NCBI RefSeq assembly: GCF_947496855.1 | Contig: NZ_CANMED010000003.1 | Location: 310,001 to 374,000, forward strand | Origin: an uncultured Aquimarina sp. | Lineage (GTDB): Bacteria; Bacteroidota; Bacteroidia; Flavobacteriales; Flavobacteriaceae | Direction: 5' to 3' | DNA length: 64,000 bases | Shown here: positions 8,560 through 16,785 of the stretch, piece after piece | Numbering within the stretch: the stretch's first letter is position 1 | Layout: the number at the start of each line of letters is the position of its first letter | The notes under the pieces: generated by a model | Told to the model about the DNA's origin: nothing | Databases searched by the model: none | Seen by the model: the letters and a program-made list of their open reading frames with translations, nothing else | Program-made: the position numbers and the translations under genes

Positions 8560-10341
8560 ATGGCACTTCAATCAAAATTGGATATTTACATCGGAGGAAC
8601 ACCTATAACATCGTTCAAGACTTTTTCTCTTAAACAAAAAATAACGGAACATCACGATTTTGAGTTAGTTTGTAGAACAGATGTTTTAGAACAACTATCT
8701 GGAGAAATGGTATCTCAAACTAAAAACTTTTTAGGAGAGTCCTTTATAGTACAAATAAAAGCTTTAGGTTTCGCAGGAGGATATAAAGAACTAGCATTCA
8801 AAGGAATAGTTACTTCTGTAAATAGCACCAAGGGATTTCAAAACAGTACTGGTGATAGCGTTGTAATTTCTGGTAAGAGTAGTTCTATAATAGCAGATGA
8901 TGGCCCACATTATGCATCTCATAATGACATACCCTTATCTGATATCTTACAAAAGACATTTCAAGGATATGATACCTCCATGTTAGCTCTAGCTTTTGAC
9001 CCTACAAAAACAGATGCTTTACATTATAGTGTACAGCAAAATGAAAGCTCCTATGAATATGCAACTCGACTTGCCGCGCAATATAGCGAATGGTTTTATT
9101 ACAATGGAGGCTCTTTAGTTTTTGGAAAAACTGAATACGATACAGTTCCCCTGTCTTATGGGATCGACTTACAAGAATTTTCTCTAAAATTAGCTCCAAA
9201 ACCTAACAAGTATAAATACTTTACGAATGATTATTTAACGGATGCGCAACACGAGAAATCAACTGCAGAAGTTGATACCGGAGTCAATGGATTTAACCAG
9301 TTTACCAATGATAAAAGTGAAGCTATATTTGCAAAAGAAACCGCCGTTTATATCAACTCATATGATGATGCAAAATTAAAACAACGACTAGATAATCACG
9401 TTATACAACAGAAAAAAGCTACCGTAGTAAACCAAGTTATCGTGAAGGGAAAAAGCGATAATCCTGGCGTTAATTTGGGAGATGTCGTTACAATACAGGA
9501 TGATATGACGGGATATGGCTCCTTTAGAATCATCAAAGTTACTCACTCTGCTTCAGAAAATGGTAAGTACCAGAATGAATTCGAAGGAATTACTGCAGAG
9601 TTGGATGTATATCCCAATACAGATATGATGGCATTTCCTAAAAGCGAAACGCAGATCGCGACGGTAATGGAAAATGTTGATCCTGATGGATTGAGTAGAA
9701 TTCGTGTTCAGTTTCCTTGGCAAAAACCATATGGAGAACTTACACCATGGTTGCGTGTTGTTTCCCCACATGCTGGTGGTGAGAAGGGGTTTCATTTCAT
9801 ACCAGAAAAAGGAGAAGAAGTCCTTATAGGTTTCGAAGGGGGTAATGCAGAACGACCTTATGTAATGGGAAGTTTATACACAGGCGCAGCACAGCCAGGA
9901 GCGTTCCAGAGTGATGCTAATGATATTAAAGCAATTCAATCCAGAAGTGGAACTAAATTAGTATTGGATGATAAAGAAGGGTCTACAACAATAACCGATC
10001 AAGGAACAGCTGGTATAAAACTAGATGGAAATGGACTTTTAATATCACAAGCTAATGAAAAATTTGAAGTTAATGTTGGTGATAAATCTAGTACGCTGGT
10101 CATGGATAAAGACGGAAAAATTGACATTGTAGCAAAAGAAATATTCCAAGTCGTTGTTGGTGAAAGTTCTTTGATCTTAAAAAAAGATGGAACAATAGAA
10201 CTTAAAGGTAAAAATATCACTGTAATCGGAGATACTATAGGATTATCAGGTAACGATAACATAAGTGTAATTTCTAAGAATAGCCAGGTTTATCTGGATG
10301 GAAATGCAAAGATTATTGGTTCTAATGTTGATATTAATTAA
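8560..10341 (+). CDS. vgrG: Type VI secretion system spike protein VgrG (Bacteroidota T6SSiii type)
   Basis: This 593-residue protein matches the VgrG/TssI layout. A gp27-like baseplate fold spans about residues 1-350. A gp5-like OB fold lies at about 360-450, with QIATVMENVDPDGLSRIRVQFPW and FHFIPEKGEEVLIGFEGGNAERPYVMGSLY. A C-terminal beta-helical needle with repeated short strands (SSTLVMDKDGKIDI, SSLILKKDGTIELKG) runs from about 470 to the end. In this system VgrG trimerises at the tip of the Hcp tube and carries effectors into neighbouring cells. It is the first gene of a tight rightward run that includes a PAAR-like tip protein, so this is an orphan vgrG effector island; sheath, tube and baseplate genes are not in the window. 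Confidence 0.93.
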   Translation: MALQSKLDIYIGGTPITSFKTFSLKQKITEHHDFELVCRTDVLEQLSGEMVSQTKNFLGESFIVQIKALGFAGGYKELAFKGIVTSVNSTKGFQNSTGDSVVISGKSSSIIADDGPHYASHNDIPLSDILQKTFQGYDTSMLALAFDPTKTDALHYSVQQNESSYEYATRLAAQYSEWFYYNGGSLVFGKTEYDTVPLSYGIDLQEFSLKLAPKPNKYKYFTNDYLTDAQHEKSTAEVDTGVNGFNQFTNDKSEAIFAKETAVYINSYDDAKLKQRLDNHVIQQKKATVVNQVIVKGKSDNPGVNLGDVVTIQDDMTGYGSFRIIKVTHSASENGKYQNEFEGITAELDVYPNTDMMAFPKSETQIATVMENVDPDGLSRIRVQFPWQKPYGELTPWLRVVSPHAGGEKGFHFIPEKGEEVLIGFEGGNAERPYVMGSLYTGAAQPGAFQSDANDIKAIQSRSGTKLVLDDKEGSTTITDQGTAGIKLDGNGLLISQANEKFEVNVGDKSSTLVMDKDGKIDIVAKEIFQVVVGESSLILKKDGTIELKGKNITVIGDTIGLSGNDNISVISKNSQVYLDGNAKIIGSNVDIN

Positions 10342-10357
10342 AAAATAATGTTAAGGA

Positions 10358-11305
10358 ATGTCTAAGAAAAAAAGACTGAGTTTTTTATTGGATGAAGAAG
10401 ATACAACTTCGGGAAATGTGCAAGTTGATGATGATTCTTTTTTCAATCCAGTAAACAAAACAAATAAAATACGTTATCGTTGCGAACAAACAAATAGTAC
10501 ACACAGTGATAAATCAATAATTTTCCACGCAAACATAAAAAAAGAATATCTCGTAGAGTTTCTGAAAAAAGAAAAAAACATTGTGTTTAATTCTGTTCTA
10601 GAAGATTATGTTTATAGTTCAGAACCCAAGCACTTTGAAATTGCAATGGATGCATTTCGAGATTTAGAATATTGGAAAGAAAATATTTCGTTGCAATTAA
10701 ACGAGAATGGAAAAATAAAACAAATTCTTAATCTAAATAACTTATCAGAATCTTGGATCAATTTTAAAACCAAAGTATTGCCTGACACCGATTTTTTTCA
10801 GGAATTAAAAAAAGCTAATAAAAATGCCGCAAAGGATATTATTGACAATGGAGATATTGAATTTAAAAATGAAAAAAACCTCATAAAAACATTAGATAAA
10901 AATGTCTTTTATAATATTTTACTTGATTCTTATCTAATAGACTTAGATCATAAAACAAAAGTAACTACTTTGACATTTATATCACAGATATTTCAAAAAG
11001 TAAAAGTTAAATTGGAGATCTCAGAGACTACAATTAAAGAGGATAATGATTTTATTTATAAAAGAAAAGTAGGAACACTAATTAGAGATACATTAGACAA
11101 TGAGGAGCTCATAAGACAGTATAATTTGTTTTACAAACCAATGATACAGTACAACTTTACAGAATATAATTACATATATAGACAATCTTATCGTATAGAT
11201 AAGAAAACAGGCTATATAACTGAAGGAAAAGCTGTTTTTTCTGAACAAATTAAGAATAACTATGAATTTATAACAGAGTTTAATCTTAAACAGGTAAAGA
11301 TATGA
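10358..11305 (+). CDS. Uncharacterised cytosolic protein between vgrG and the PAAR-like gene; possible effector adaptor
   Basis: This 315-residue protein has no signal peptide or membrane segment and is rich in Lys, Glu and Asn. The first 45 residues look disordered (acidic run DEEDTT, then VDDDSFFNP); the rest looks like mixed alpha/beta. It starts 16 bases after vgrG and its stop overlaps the start of the PAAR-like gene (ATGA), so translation is coupled. Genes in this slot are often adaptors that load an effector onto VgrG, but it does not look like the known DUF1795, DUF2169 or DUF4123 adaptors to my eye. The role is inference. Confidence 0.65.
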   Translation: MSKKKRLSFLLDEEDTTSGNVQVDDDSFFNPVNKTNKIRYRCEQTNSTHSDKSIIFHANIKKEYLVEFLKKEKNIVFNSVLEDYVYSSEPKHFEIAMDAFRDLEYWKENISLQLNENGKIKQILNLNNLSESWINFKTKVLPDTDFFQELKKANKNAAKDIIDNGDIEFKNEKNLIKTLDKNVFYNILLDSYLIDLDHKTKVTTLTFISQIFQKVKVKLEISETTIKEDNDFIYKRKVGTLIRDTLDNEELIRQYNLFYKPMIQYNFTEYNYIYRQSYRIDKKTGYITEGKAVFSEQIKNNYEFITEFNLKQVKI

Positions 11306-12525
11306 GTGCAAAATATATTCCTAATAAAACACCAGTTGTTTGTACATATCAAACTAGCCCAGCTCCTAGTGAACTAATAGTAACTAGAAGTGCCGTTACT
11401 GTAATGTATAAAAGTAAGAAAGAACCATTATTAACTATAGCGGATAAAAATATACAAGTAGCTTTTGCTTGTAAAATCCCTATGAATTTAGCAGGTTCGC
11501 TTTTTGCTTTTGGAGCTGGCTTATTATTGGGAGCTGCTTTGATCTTATCAGGACCAATAGGTTGGGCTGTTATAGCCGTTGGAGCTGCCGTTATGGCTGC
11601 TGGCGCAGTAACGTATGTCGTTGCAAAGGTATCACATACTTGTACTCCTAATCTAGAAGCTGGAGCTTGGTCTTTGCAACATAGTACTGTAAAATTAGAC
11701 CAAAGTCCGGCAGTTACCCAAATGTCAATTATGACTTGTGGAAAATCAGGAATTCTGCAACCAATTCTCGATCCTAGTCTTGCACAGAAGGCCGCCGAAG
11801 AAATTGCCTTTGGGAACTCTGTTGAGGTTGGTGCTAATATGGCAATTTCATTTTTGTTTGGTTTTGGTTTGGTTTCAGCTGGTGCTGCAGGTTGGGGAGC
11901 AGTAGGTAAAATGTTTTTAACTACCGCTATAGGTACACCACTGATCTCACTCGCAACTACAGCAGAAAAAGATATCATTCGATCAATTTCTTTAGACGGT
12001 AATGAAAGTTATGAAAATTTGAATGAAGTAGAAGGTCTTAGTTATGTTCCAGAATGGATTAGTGATCCAGAAACTATAGACCCTAGTGATCCTGAAAATG
12101 TAAGAGATATATTTAGTTTTCAAAATTGGGAAGAGGCAAGAAAAATATTAACAGAAAGAGGGGTTGCAAAAGAAAACCTTCCTATTTATGAAAGATTATA
12201 TAGAATGCCTCGTTCCCAAAGAAGAGCAGCACTTAGAAGTCTCAAAAAAACAAATCCTGAAATAGCAAGAGCAATAGAAAAAAATGGAAGAACAAGCCTT
12301 ACTAAAGATCAAGTACAAATAGAAAGAGCTAGTAATTCTGAAACAGTAAGAACAGGAAACAGACTAGCCGCAGCAAAAAAAATTGAATCATTTTCGGTAG
12401 TCGCTCTTATTCTCCCATTTGTTTCCACCTGGTTTACAGAAAGTGCTAGGAAAGAATTAGCAATTGCAGCTTCTATGGATTTAATAAACGGACAAGGAAC
12501 AATATCCGCACAATCTCCTACCTAA
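11302..12525 (+). CDS. DUF4280-type PAAR-like protein with transmembrane segments, candidate T6SS effector
   Basis: This 407-residue protein starts with a DUF4280-like half (PVVCTYQTSPAPSELIVT) and resumes the PAAR-like pattern after an insertion (TCTPNLEAGAWS to MSIMTCGKSGI, about residues 112-150). The insertion at about 62-108 is strongly hydrophobic and Gly/Ala rich, likely two membrane helices. Another hydrophobic pair lies at about 178-210, and a short one near 362-378. Residues about 235-360 are charged and unassigned. PAAR-like proteins cap the VgrG spike and can be fused to toxins. The membrane segments suggest a pore-forming or membrane-targeted effector, or helices needing chaperoning before loading; this is inference. 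It overlaps both neighbours by 1-4 bases. Confidence 0.75.
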   Translation: MSAKYIPNKTPVVCTYQTSPAPSELIVTRSAVTVMYKSKKEPLLTIADKNIQVAFACKIPMNLAGSLFAFGAGLLLGAALILSGPIGWAVIAVGAAVMAAGAVTYVVAKVSHTCTPNLEAGAWSLQHSTVKLDQSPAVTQMSIMTCGKSGILQPILDPSLAQKAAEEIAFGNSVEVGANMAISFLFGFGLVSAGAAGWGAVGKMFLTTAIGTPLISLATTAEKDIIRSISLDGNESYENLNEVEGLSYVPEWISDPETIDPSDPENVRDIFSFQNWEEARKILTERGVAKENLPIYERLYRMPRSQRRAALRSLKKTNPEIARAIEKNGRTSLTKDQVQIERASNSETVRTGNRLAAAKKIESFSVVALILPFVSTWFTESARKELAIAASMDLINGQGTISAQSPT

Positions 12526-13199
12526 TGTTTAAAAATAGTAAACTTAGCTTACTCGTTAAAATAGGTTATAGTTATGGAGTTTTATTTGGTGGTTTATTGC
12601 TAGTACTAGTAGTAATTTCGATCTTTTCTGATAGTTTTAATTTTAGCCTTAAACTCCTATACCTTATAACTCCAGTAATAGCATACGTGATATATCTAAA
12701 GGTTATCGTTGAAAGATATTATACTAAATTAGTTAATAAAGAAATATCCAGTTGGCAAGAAATCTCTCTAAGGATTGATAAAGTTGAAACCGTCGAAGTT
12801 CAGAAAAAAGTGTTTAACTATTATGGTTTGGGTGCAAATATTGACGAATATTATATTACTTTTTTTAACAAAGAACTTTCTAAGTATATCACAATTAGTT
12901 CTATAGGTCATCAGCCTGTATATGATATCATATCTAGTTGGAAAAACAGAATGATCACTGTTTTTATGAACACTGAAAATATACATAAAAAATATAACTA
13001 TAATGAAAAGAAGAAAATAAGCACTATAAAGGTTTTTAGGTTTATAAAAGACCAACATAGTCTAGAAGCTACATATCTACAAAGTGTACACGAGTTTATT
13101 GCAAAAAAAAGACAGTTAGAAGGTTTTTTAATAATTTTTACACCTTTATTTATGAGTCTTTTTTGTATTTATTTAATAATTCAACTATTAAAATCATGA
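12525..13199 (+). CDS. Membrane protein, candidate immunity protein to the PAAR-like effector
   Basis: This 224-residue protein has two N-terminal transmembrane helices (about 12-34 and 42-62), a soluble middle of about 125 residues with no catalytic motif, and a C-terminal membrane helix (about 200-220). The ATG overlaps the stop of the PAAR-like gene by one base (TAATG). Its position right after a membrane-active-looking effector, plus a decayed second copy of its 5' part at 14200-14366, fits an immunity gene that has been duplicated. The function is not shown by any motif. Confidence 0.65.
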   Translation: MFKNSKLSLLVKIGYSYGVLFGGLLLVLVVISIFSDSFNFSLKLLYLITPVIAYVIYLKVIVERYYTKLVNKEISSWQEISLRIDKVETVEVQKKVFNYYGLGANIDEYYITFFNKELSKYITISSIGHQPVYDIISSWKNRMITVFMNTENIHKKYNYNEKKKISTIKVFRFIKDQHSLEATYLQSVHEFIAKKRQLEGFLIIFTPLFMSLFCIYLIIQLLKS

Positions 13200-13495
13200 A
13201 AAACATACAATTACTCATTTTAAGTTTGACTTTTTTTATGACCAGTTGTTCAGAATCTATCACTACCACGGTAGCTAAGCAAGCTTGTCAATGTATTGAG
13301 AATGATCCCGCTAAAGATCCTAAATTTTGTACTACTAAAGTTATTACAGCTAATAAAGAAGCATTAAAAAAGGAGTATCAAGAACAAGGCTTTCCTGTAT
13401 TTAATGAAAAAAATGAGGTACATCCATTTTATTTTAAATTAATATATATGACAATGTTACAAAGTGAATGTCCTGAATTAACCACTGGTAAATAG
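13196..13495 (+). CDS. Small lipoprotein of the T6SS island, possible second immunity protein
   Basis: The 99-residue product starts at 13196, where ATGA overlaps the stop of the upstream gene. An upstream in-frame ATG at 13163 is rejected because only the shorter form places the signal peptide and lipobox (MTSC) at the N-terminus. The mature part is short and has four Cys, including CQC. Small periplasmic lipoproteins are a common form of T6SS immunity protein. No known domain is seen. Confidence 0.65.
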   Translation: MKNIQLLILSLTFFMTSCSESITTTVAKQACQCIENDPAKDPKFCTTKVITANKEALKKEYQEQGFPVFNEKNEVHPFYFKLIYMTMLQSECPELTTGK

Positions 13496-13639
13496 ATTGG
13501 AATGATAAATTAAAAATGTGACTTTGATTCTCATTTATTCTTTATTTGATAGAGTTATTAATAATGCCATATAAACTATTATAGAAGATATAGCGCATAA
13601 TATTTAGAGTACAAGTAAGTATATGCAAGAAAGTTATAA

Positions 13640-14167
13640 ATGAAAAAGGGGATATTAGCGTTTAGTATTTTATTGGCCACGTTTTTTTTGTATAAAGATG
13701 TGTTGTTTGTTATTAAACCATATAAAGAACCATCATTATCGTCTTTTTTAAAGAATAAAAAATTAAAAGACTCTCTTTCATATAAATTTACAACAGCAAC
13801 AATTAATTCGATAAGCGAAATATATGGATTTAAGAGTACACCAAATAAGGTAGCCCTAGGCATCAAATATTTGAACAAAGATAAATCCTGCTGGATTAAA
13901 AGTGTAGTAGACACACCCTATCTTTTATTTATAGGAACCACAAAAAAAGAAGGAGAAGTTATCAATATTATTTATTATAAAAACGGGAATTGCAATGATA
14001 GAAAAAAAGCTATTTATGTATCGAATAAAGAAGATATAAGAGAAGTAAAATATATTAAATTGATAAAAATAAGTGCATTATCATTATTTATTATTTTCTT
14101 AATTCGAGGTATTTTTTTTAAGCAAAAAATAGAACAGAAAAATAGTACTATAACGTATTACGAATAG
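13640..14167 (+). CDS. Membrane protein of unknown function at the end of the T6SS island
   Basis: This 175-residue protein has a hydrophobic helix at about 3-22 and another at about 144-160, with a middle of about 115 residues presumably on one face of the membrane and two Cys about 30 residues apart. It lies 144 bases after the lipoprotein gene and just before the decayed immunity copy. Base composition is very AT-rich, like the rest of the island. By position it may be another immunity-type protein; this is inference only. Confidence 0.6.
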   Translation: MKKGILAFSILLATFFLYKDVLFVIKPYKEPSLSSFLKNKKLKDSLSYKFTTATINSISEIYGFKSTPNKVALGIKYLNKDKSCWIKSVVDTPYLLFIGTTKKEGEVINIIYYKNGNCNDRKKAIYVSNKEDIREVKYIKLIKISALSLFIIFLIRGIFFKQKIEQKNSTITYYE

Positions 14168-14199
14168 GTTATTTATCTAAAATATATTGAATAAAAAAA

Positions 14200-14366
14200 A
14201 TATTTAAAAAATTATTAGTAGGGATAAAAATCAGGAAGGTATTTTTAGTGATTTTATTAATTTCCATATCCACAGATAGCCTTAACTTTAGTTTTAAACT
14301 CATAGACCTTATCCTTCCAGTAATGGTATATGTAGTATATCTAAGAATTTTTTGTTGAAAGATAGG
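14200..14366 (+). pseudogene. Decayed partial copy of the membrane (immunity-like) gene at 12525
   Basis: Read from 14200, the frame gives IFKKLLVGIKIRKVF, then ISISTDSLNFSFKLIDLI and LPVMVYVVYLRIFC before a stop. This lines up with the N-terminal 65 residues of the protein at 12525 (ISIFSDSFNFSLKLLYLI, TPVIAYVIYLKVIVERY). The start codon position is ATA (14200-14202) instead of ATG. One extra T in a T-run at 14348-14353 shifts the frame, after which GTTGAAAGATA matches the parent again and then meets TAG. By eye about three quarters of bases match over the core. It is therefore a dead duplicate. Confidence 0.75.
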
Positions 14367-14450
14367 AATAGTACTTGGTCTTATAAATTTGTTAAGGAGT
14401 AGTATCCAATGATTGCTTTTACTTAAATTAGGCGATCAAAATTAACACAA

Positions 14451-15791
14451 ATGAAAATCATTCTTACCTCAACACTCTTTTTATTTACAATCATTTTAAC
14501 TGCACAAACCGATCAAAGAATATACGATATAATTGACGCTGTTTCTTCAGAAAGAATTGAAGCAGATATAAAAAAACTAGCTGGATTTGGAACCAGACAT
14601 ACCCTAAGTGATACAGTTTCTGAAACTAGAGGGATTGGTGCAGCAAGAAGGTGGATTAAATCAGAGTTAGATAACATATCCAAAAATTGTAGTAATTGTC
14701 TAGAAGTTTTTTATCAAAAAGATTTGGTGAAAAAAGGGACTAATCAGCGTATTGTTAAAGATGTTATGGTAGTAAATGTTGTTGCCATACAGCGAGGCAC
14801 AAAATACCCTAACCGTTTTATTATGATGAGCGGTGACATCGATTCGCGTATAACAGATCCAACCAATTTTACGGATGATGCTCCCGGAGCAAACGATAAT
14901 GCCACTGGGATGGCAGGAGCTATTGAAGCAGCAAGGGTTTTATCTAAATATAAGTTTGAAAGTAGTATCATTTATGTTGGGTTATCTGGAGAAGAACAAG
15001 GACTATTTGGAGGCCAAGGCTTGGCTAAATATGCAAAAGAAAAAAAATGGGACATCATCGGAATCATGAATAATGATATGATTGGTAACATCAAAGGAGT
15101 AGATGGAGTAATTGATAACAGAACCTTTAGGATTTTCTCCGAACCTACCAATCTTACTGATGATAAAAAAACGGTAGAAAGGAGACGTTTTTATGGTGGT
15201 GAAGTTGACGGAATTTCGCGTCAATTAGCGCGGTACATTCATAAAACTACGAAAACGTATATGCCAGAGATGAATCCAATGATGGTGTATCGCTTAGATC
15301 GTTTTGGTCGTGGTGGACATCATCGTCCTTTTAATGACGCTGGTTTCGCAGGAATACGTATTATGGAAGCTCACGAGAATTACACACAACAACATCAGGA
15401 TATTAGAGAAGAAAATGGTATTAAATATGGAGATGTGGTCGAACATGTGGATTTTGACTACGCAGCAAAATTAACGGCTGTGAATTCTATCAATTTAGCC
15501 GGTATTGCCTGGGCTCCCCTTGCTCCAACCGAAGTGAAAATTGGAGGAATTGTAGAACCCTCTGCTAAGTTCAAATGGAAAAAAGCGAATGATCCAAACA
15601 TAAAGGGATATAAAATTTACTGGAGAGATACCACTTCTCCTACTTGGGATCATAGCCGTTTTGTAGGTAATGTAGATAACTTTATACTAAACGGTATTGT
15701 TATTGATAATTACTTCTTTGGTATAGCGACGGTAGGGAAGAATGGTCATGAAAGTCCTGTAGTATTTCCTTCAGGAATTTTTAGAAAATAA
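14451..15791 (+). CDS. Secreted M28-family metallopeptidase with C-terminal FN3-like domain
   Basis: This 446-residue protein has a signal peptide (1-18, ending LTAQ). The peptidase core has GANDNATG (metal Asp149), SGEEQGLFGG (catalytic Glu and ligand Glu), NNDMIGN (ligand Asp) and a late AHENY (ligand His). The first ligand motif, usually (A/G)HxDS, reads SGDIDS at residues 127-132, so an Asp (D129) stands where His is usual. Residues about 360-446 look like a fibronectin type III sandwich (FKWKKANDPNIKGYKIYWR). It probably removes N-terminal amino acids from peptides outside the inner membrane. It heads a tight run of secreted hydrolases. Confidence 0.85.
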   Translation: MKIILTSTLFLFTIILTAQTDQRIYDIIDAVSSERIEADIKKLAGFGTRHTLSDTVSETRGIGAARRWIKSELDNISKNCSNCLEVFYQKDLVKKGTNQRIVKDVMVVNVVAIQRGTKYPNRFIMMSGDIDSRITDPTNFTDDAPGANDNATGMAGAIEAARVLSKYKFESSIIYVGLSGEEQGLFGGQGLAKYAKEKKWDIIGIMNNDMIGNIKGVDGVIDNRTFRIFSEPTNLTDDKKTVERRRFYGGEVDGISRQLARYIHKTTKTYMPEMNPMMVYRLDRFGRGGHHRPFNDAGFAGIRIMEAHENYTQQHQDIREENGIKYGDVVEHVDFDYAAKLTAVNSINLAGIAWAPLAPTEVKIGGIVEPSAKFKWKKANDPNIKGYKIYWRDTTSPTWDHSRFVGNVDNFILNGIVIDNYFFGIATVGKNGHESPVVFPSGIFRK

Positions 15792-15835
15792 CCAAATTCT
15801 TATTGTTTGAACCGTGATTAATCTAACCGCACTAA

Positions 15836-16774
15836 ATGAAACTTATTAAATTTATATCCATATTAATACTGCTACTGTTCTTTTCTTGCAAACAAGAACC
15901 TATCAAAAGAAAATTACCTGCGCAACTAGATATCGCAGAAAAGTTATCTATAAAAACAAAAGGTAAAGTCATCATTCATGAAAACTTTACATCAGAACAT
16001 GTTATCCCAAGAAATGTGGAAGTTTTTCTCCCTGATGGTTATAACCAAAATTCTAAAGATAAATACAATGTAATGTATATGCATGACGGTCAAAATGTCT
16101 TTAATTCAAAAACATCTTATACAGGTATAGACTGGGGTGTTGATGAAACTATAGATAGTTTGATCAAAATCGGTAAGATTAAAAACACAATTGTTGTGGC
16201 ACCTTGGAATACGGTAAAAAAACGTTTTTCGGAATATATGCCTGAAGCTCCAGCCGAAATGACGAATAGTGCAGAAGTCAAAGCTGCTTTGAAGCAAAAT
16301 ACTGGTTTTGATGATTTGTACTCGGATGAATACCTAAAATTCTTAGTAGAAGAACTAAAACCCTTTATAGACAAAACATATAATGTATCTACTAGAGCCG
16401 AAAACACCTCTATAATGGGATCTTCTATGGGAGGTTTAATATCACTATATGCAATCTGCAAATATCCCGAAGTATTTGGTGCTGCCGGATGTGTATCTAC
16501 ACATTGGCCAGTTCCGGTTTTAGGAGAAGCCTATATAAAAACATTACCCGCTACCCTTCCAGCTCCAAAGACGCATAAAATATATTTTGATTTTGGAACT
16601 GAAACACTAGACGCTCAGTATGAACCTTATCAAAAGCAAGTGGATCAAATGATGATAGATAAGGGATATACCAAAGGTGAAAACTGGATTACTAAAAAGT
16701 TTGAAGGTGCATCTCATGATGAAAAAAGTTGGAATGAACGAGTACATATTCCTCTTGAATTTTTATTGAAATAA
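15836..16774 (+). CDS. Alpha/beta-hydrolase lipoprotein, esterase D-like (PF00756 type)
   Basis: This 312-residue protein has a lipobox at its N-terminus (FFSCKQ). It shows the esterase-D type start NVEVFLPDGY, the oxyanion-region phrase MYMHDGQNVF, the nucleophile elbow GSSMGG (Ser) and a late SHDEKSW with the catalytic His. These features fit the putative esterase family that includes ferri-siderophore and acyl esterases. The substrate is unknown. It lies 44 bases after the M28 gene and 11 before the M1 gene. Confidence 0.85.
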   Translation: MKLIKFISILILLLFFSCKQEPIKRKLPAQLDIAEKLSIKTKGKVIIHENFTSEHVIPRNVEVFLPDGYNQNSKDKYNVMYMHDGQNVFNSKTSYTGIDWGVDETIDSLIKIGKIKNTIVVAPWNTVKKRFSEYMPEAPAEMTNSAEVKAALKQNTGFDDLYSDEYLKFLVEELKPFIDKTYNVSTRAENTSIMGSSMGGLISLYAICKYPEVFGAAGCVSTHWPVPVLGEAYIKTLPATLPAPKTHKIYFDFGTETLDAQYEPYQKQVDQMMIDKGYTKGENWITKKFEGASHDEKSWNERVHIPLEFLLK

Positions 16775-16785
16775 ATAACGCGGAA

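Noticed and set aside
11349..11978. Long minus-strand open frame opposite the PAAR-like gene (209 codons)
   Set aside because: It is the antisense shadow of a Gly/Ala-rich coding stretch; its own product is Pro/Ala/Lys-biased and no upstream signals are seen, while the plus-strand gene has domain support and coupled neighbours.
13579..13914. Minus-strand frame opposite the island membrane protein
   Set aside because: It overlaps a better-supported plus-strand gene and has no motif or start signal.
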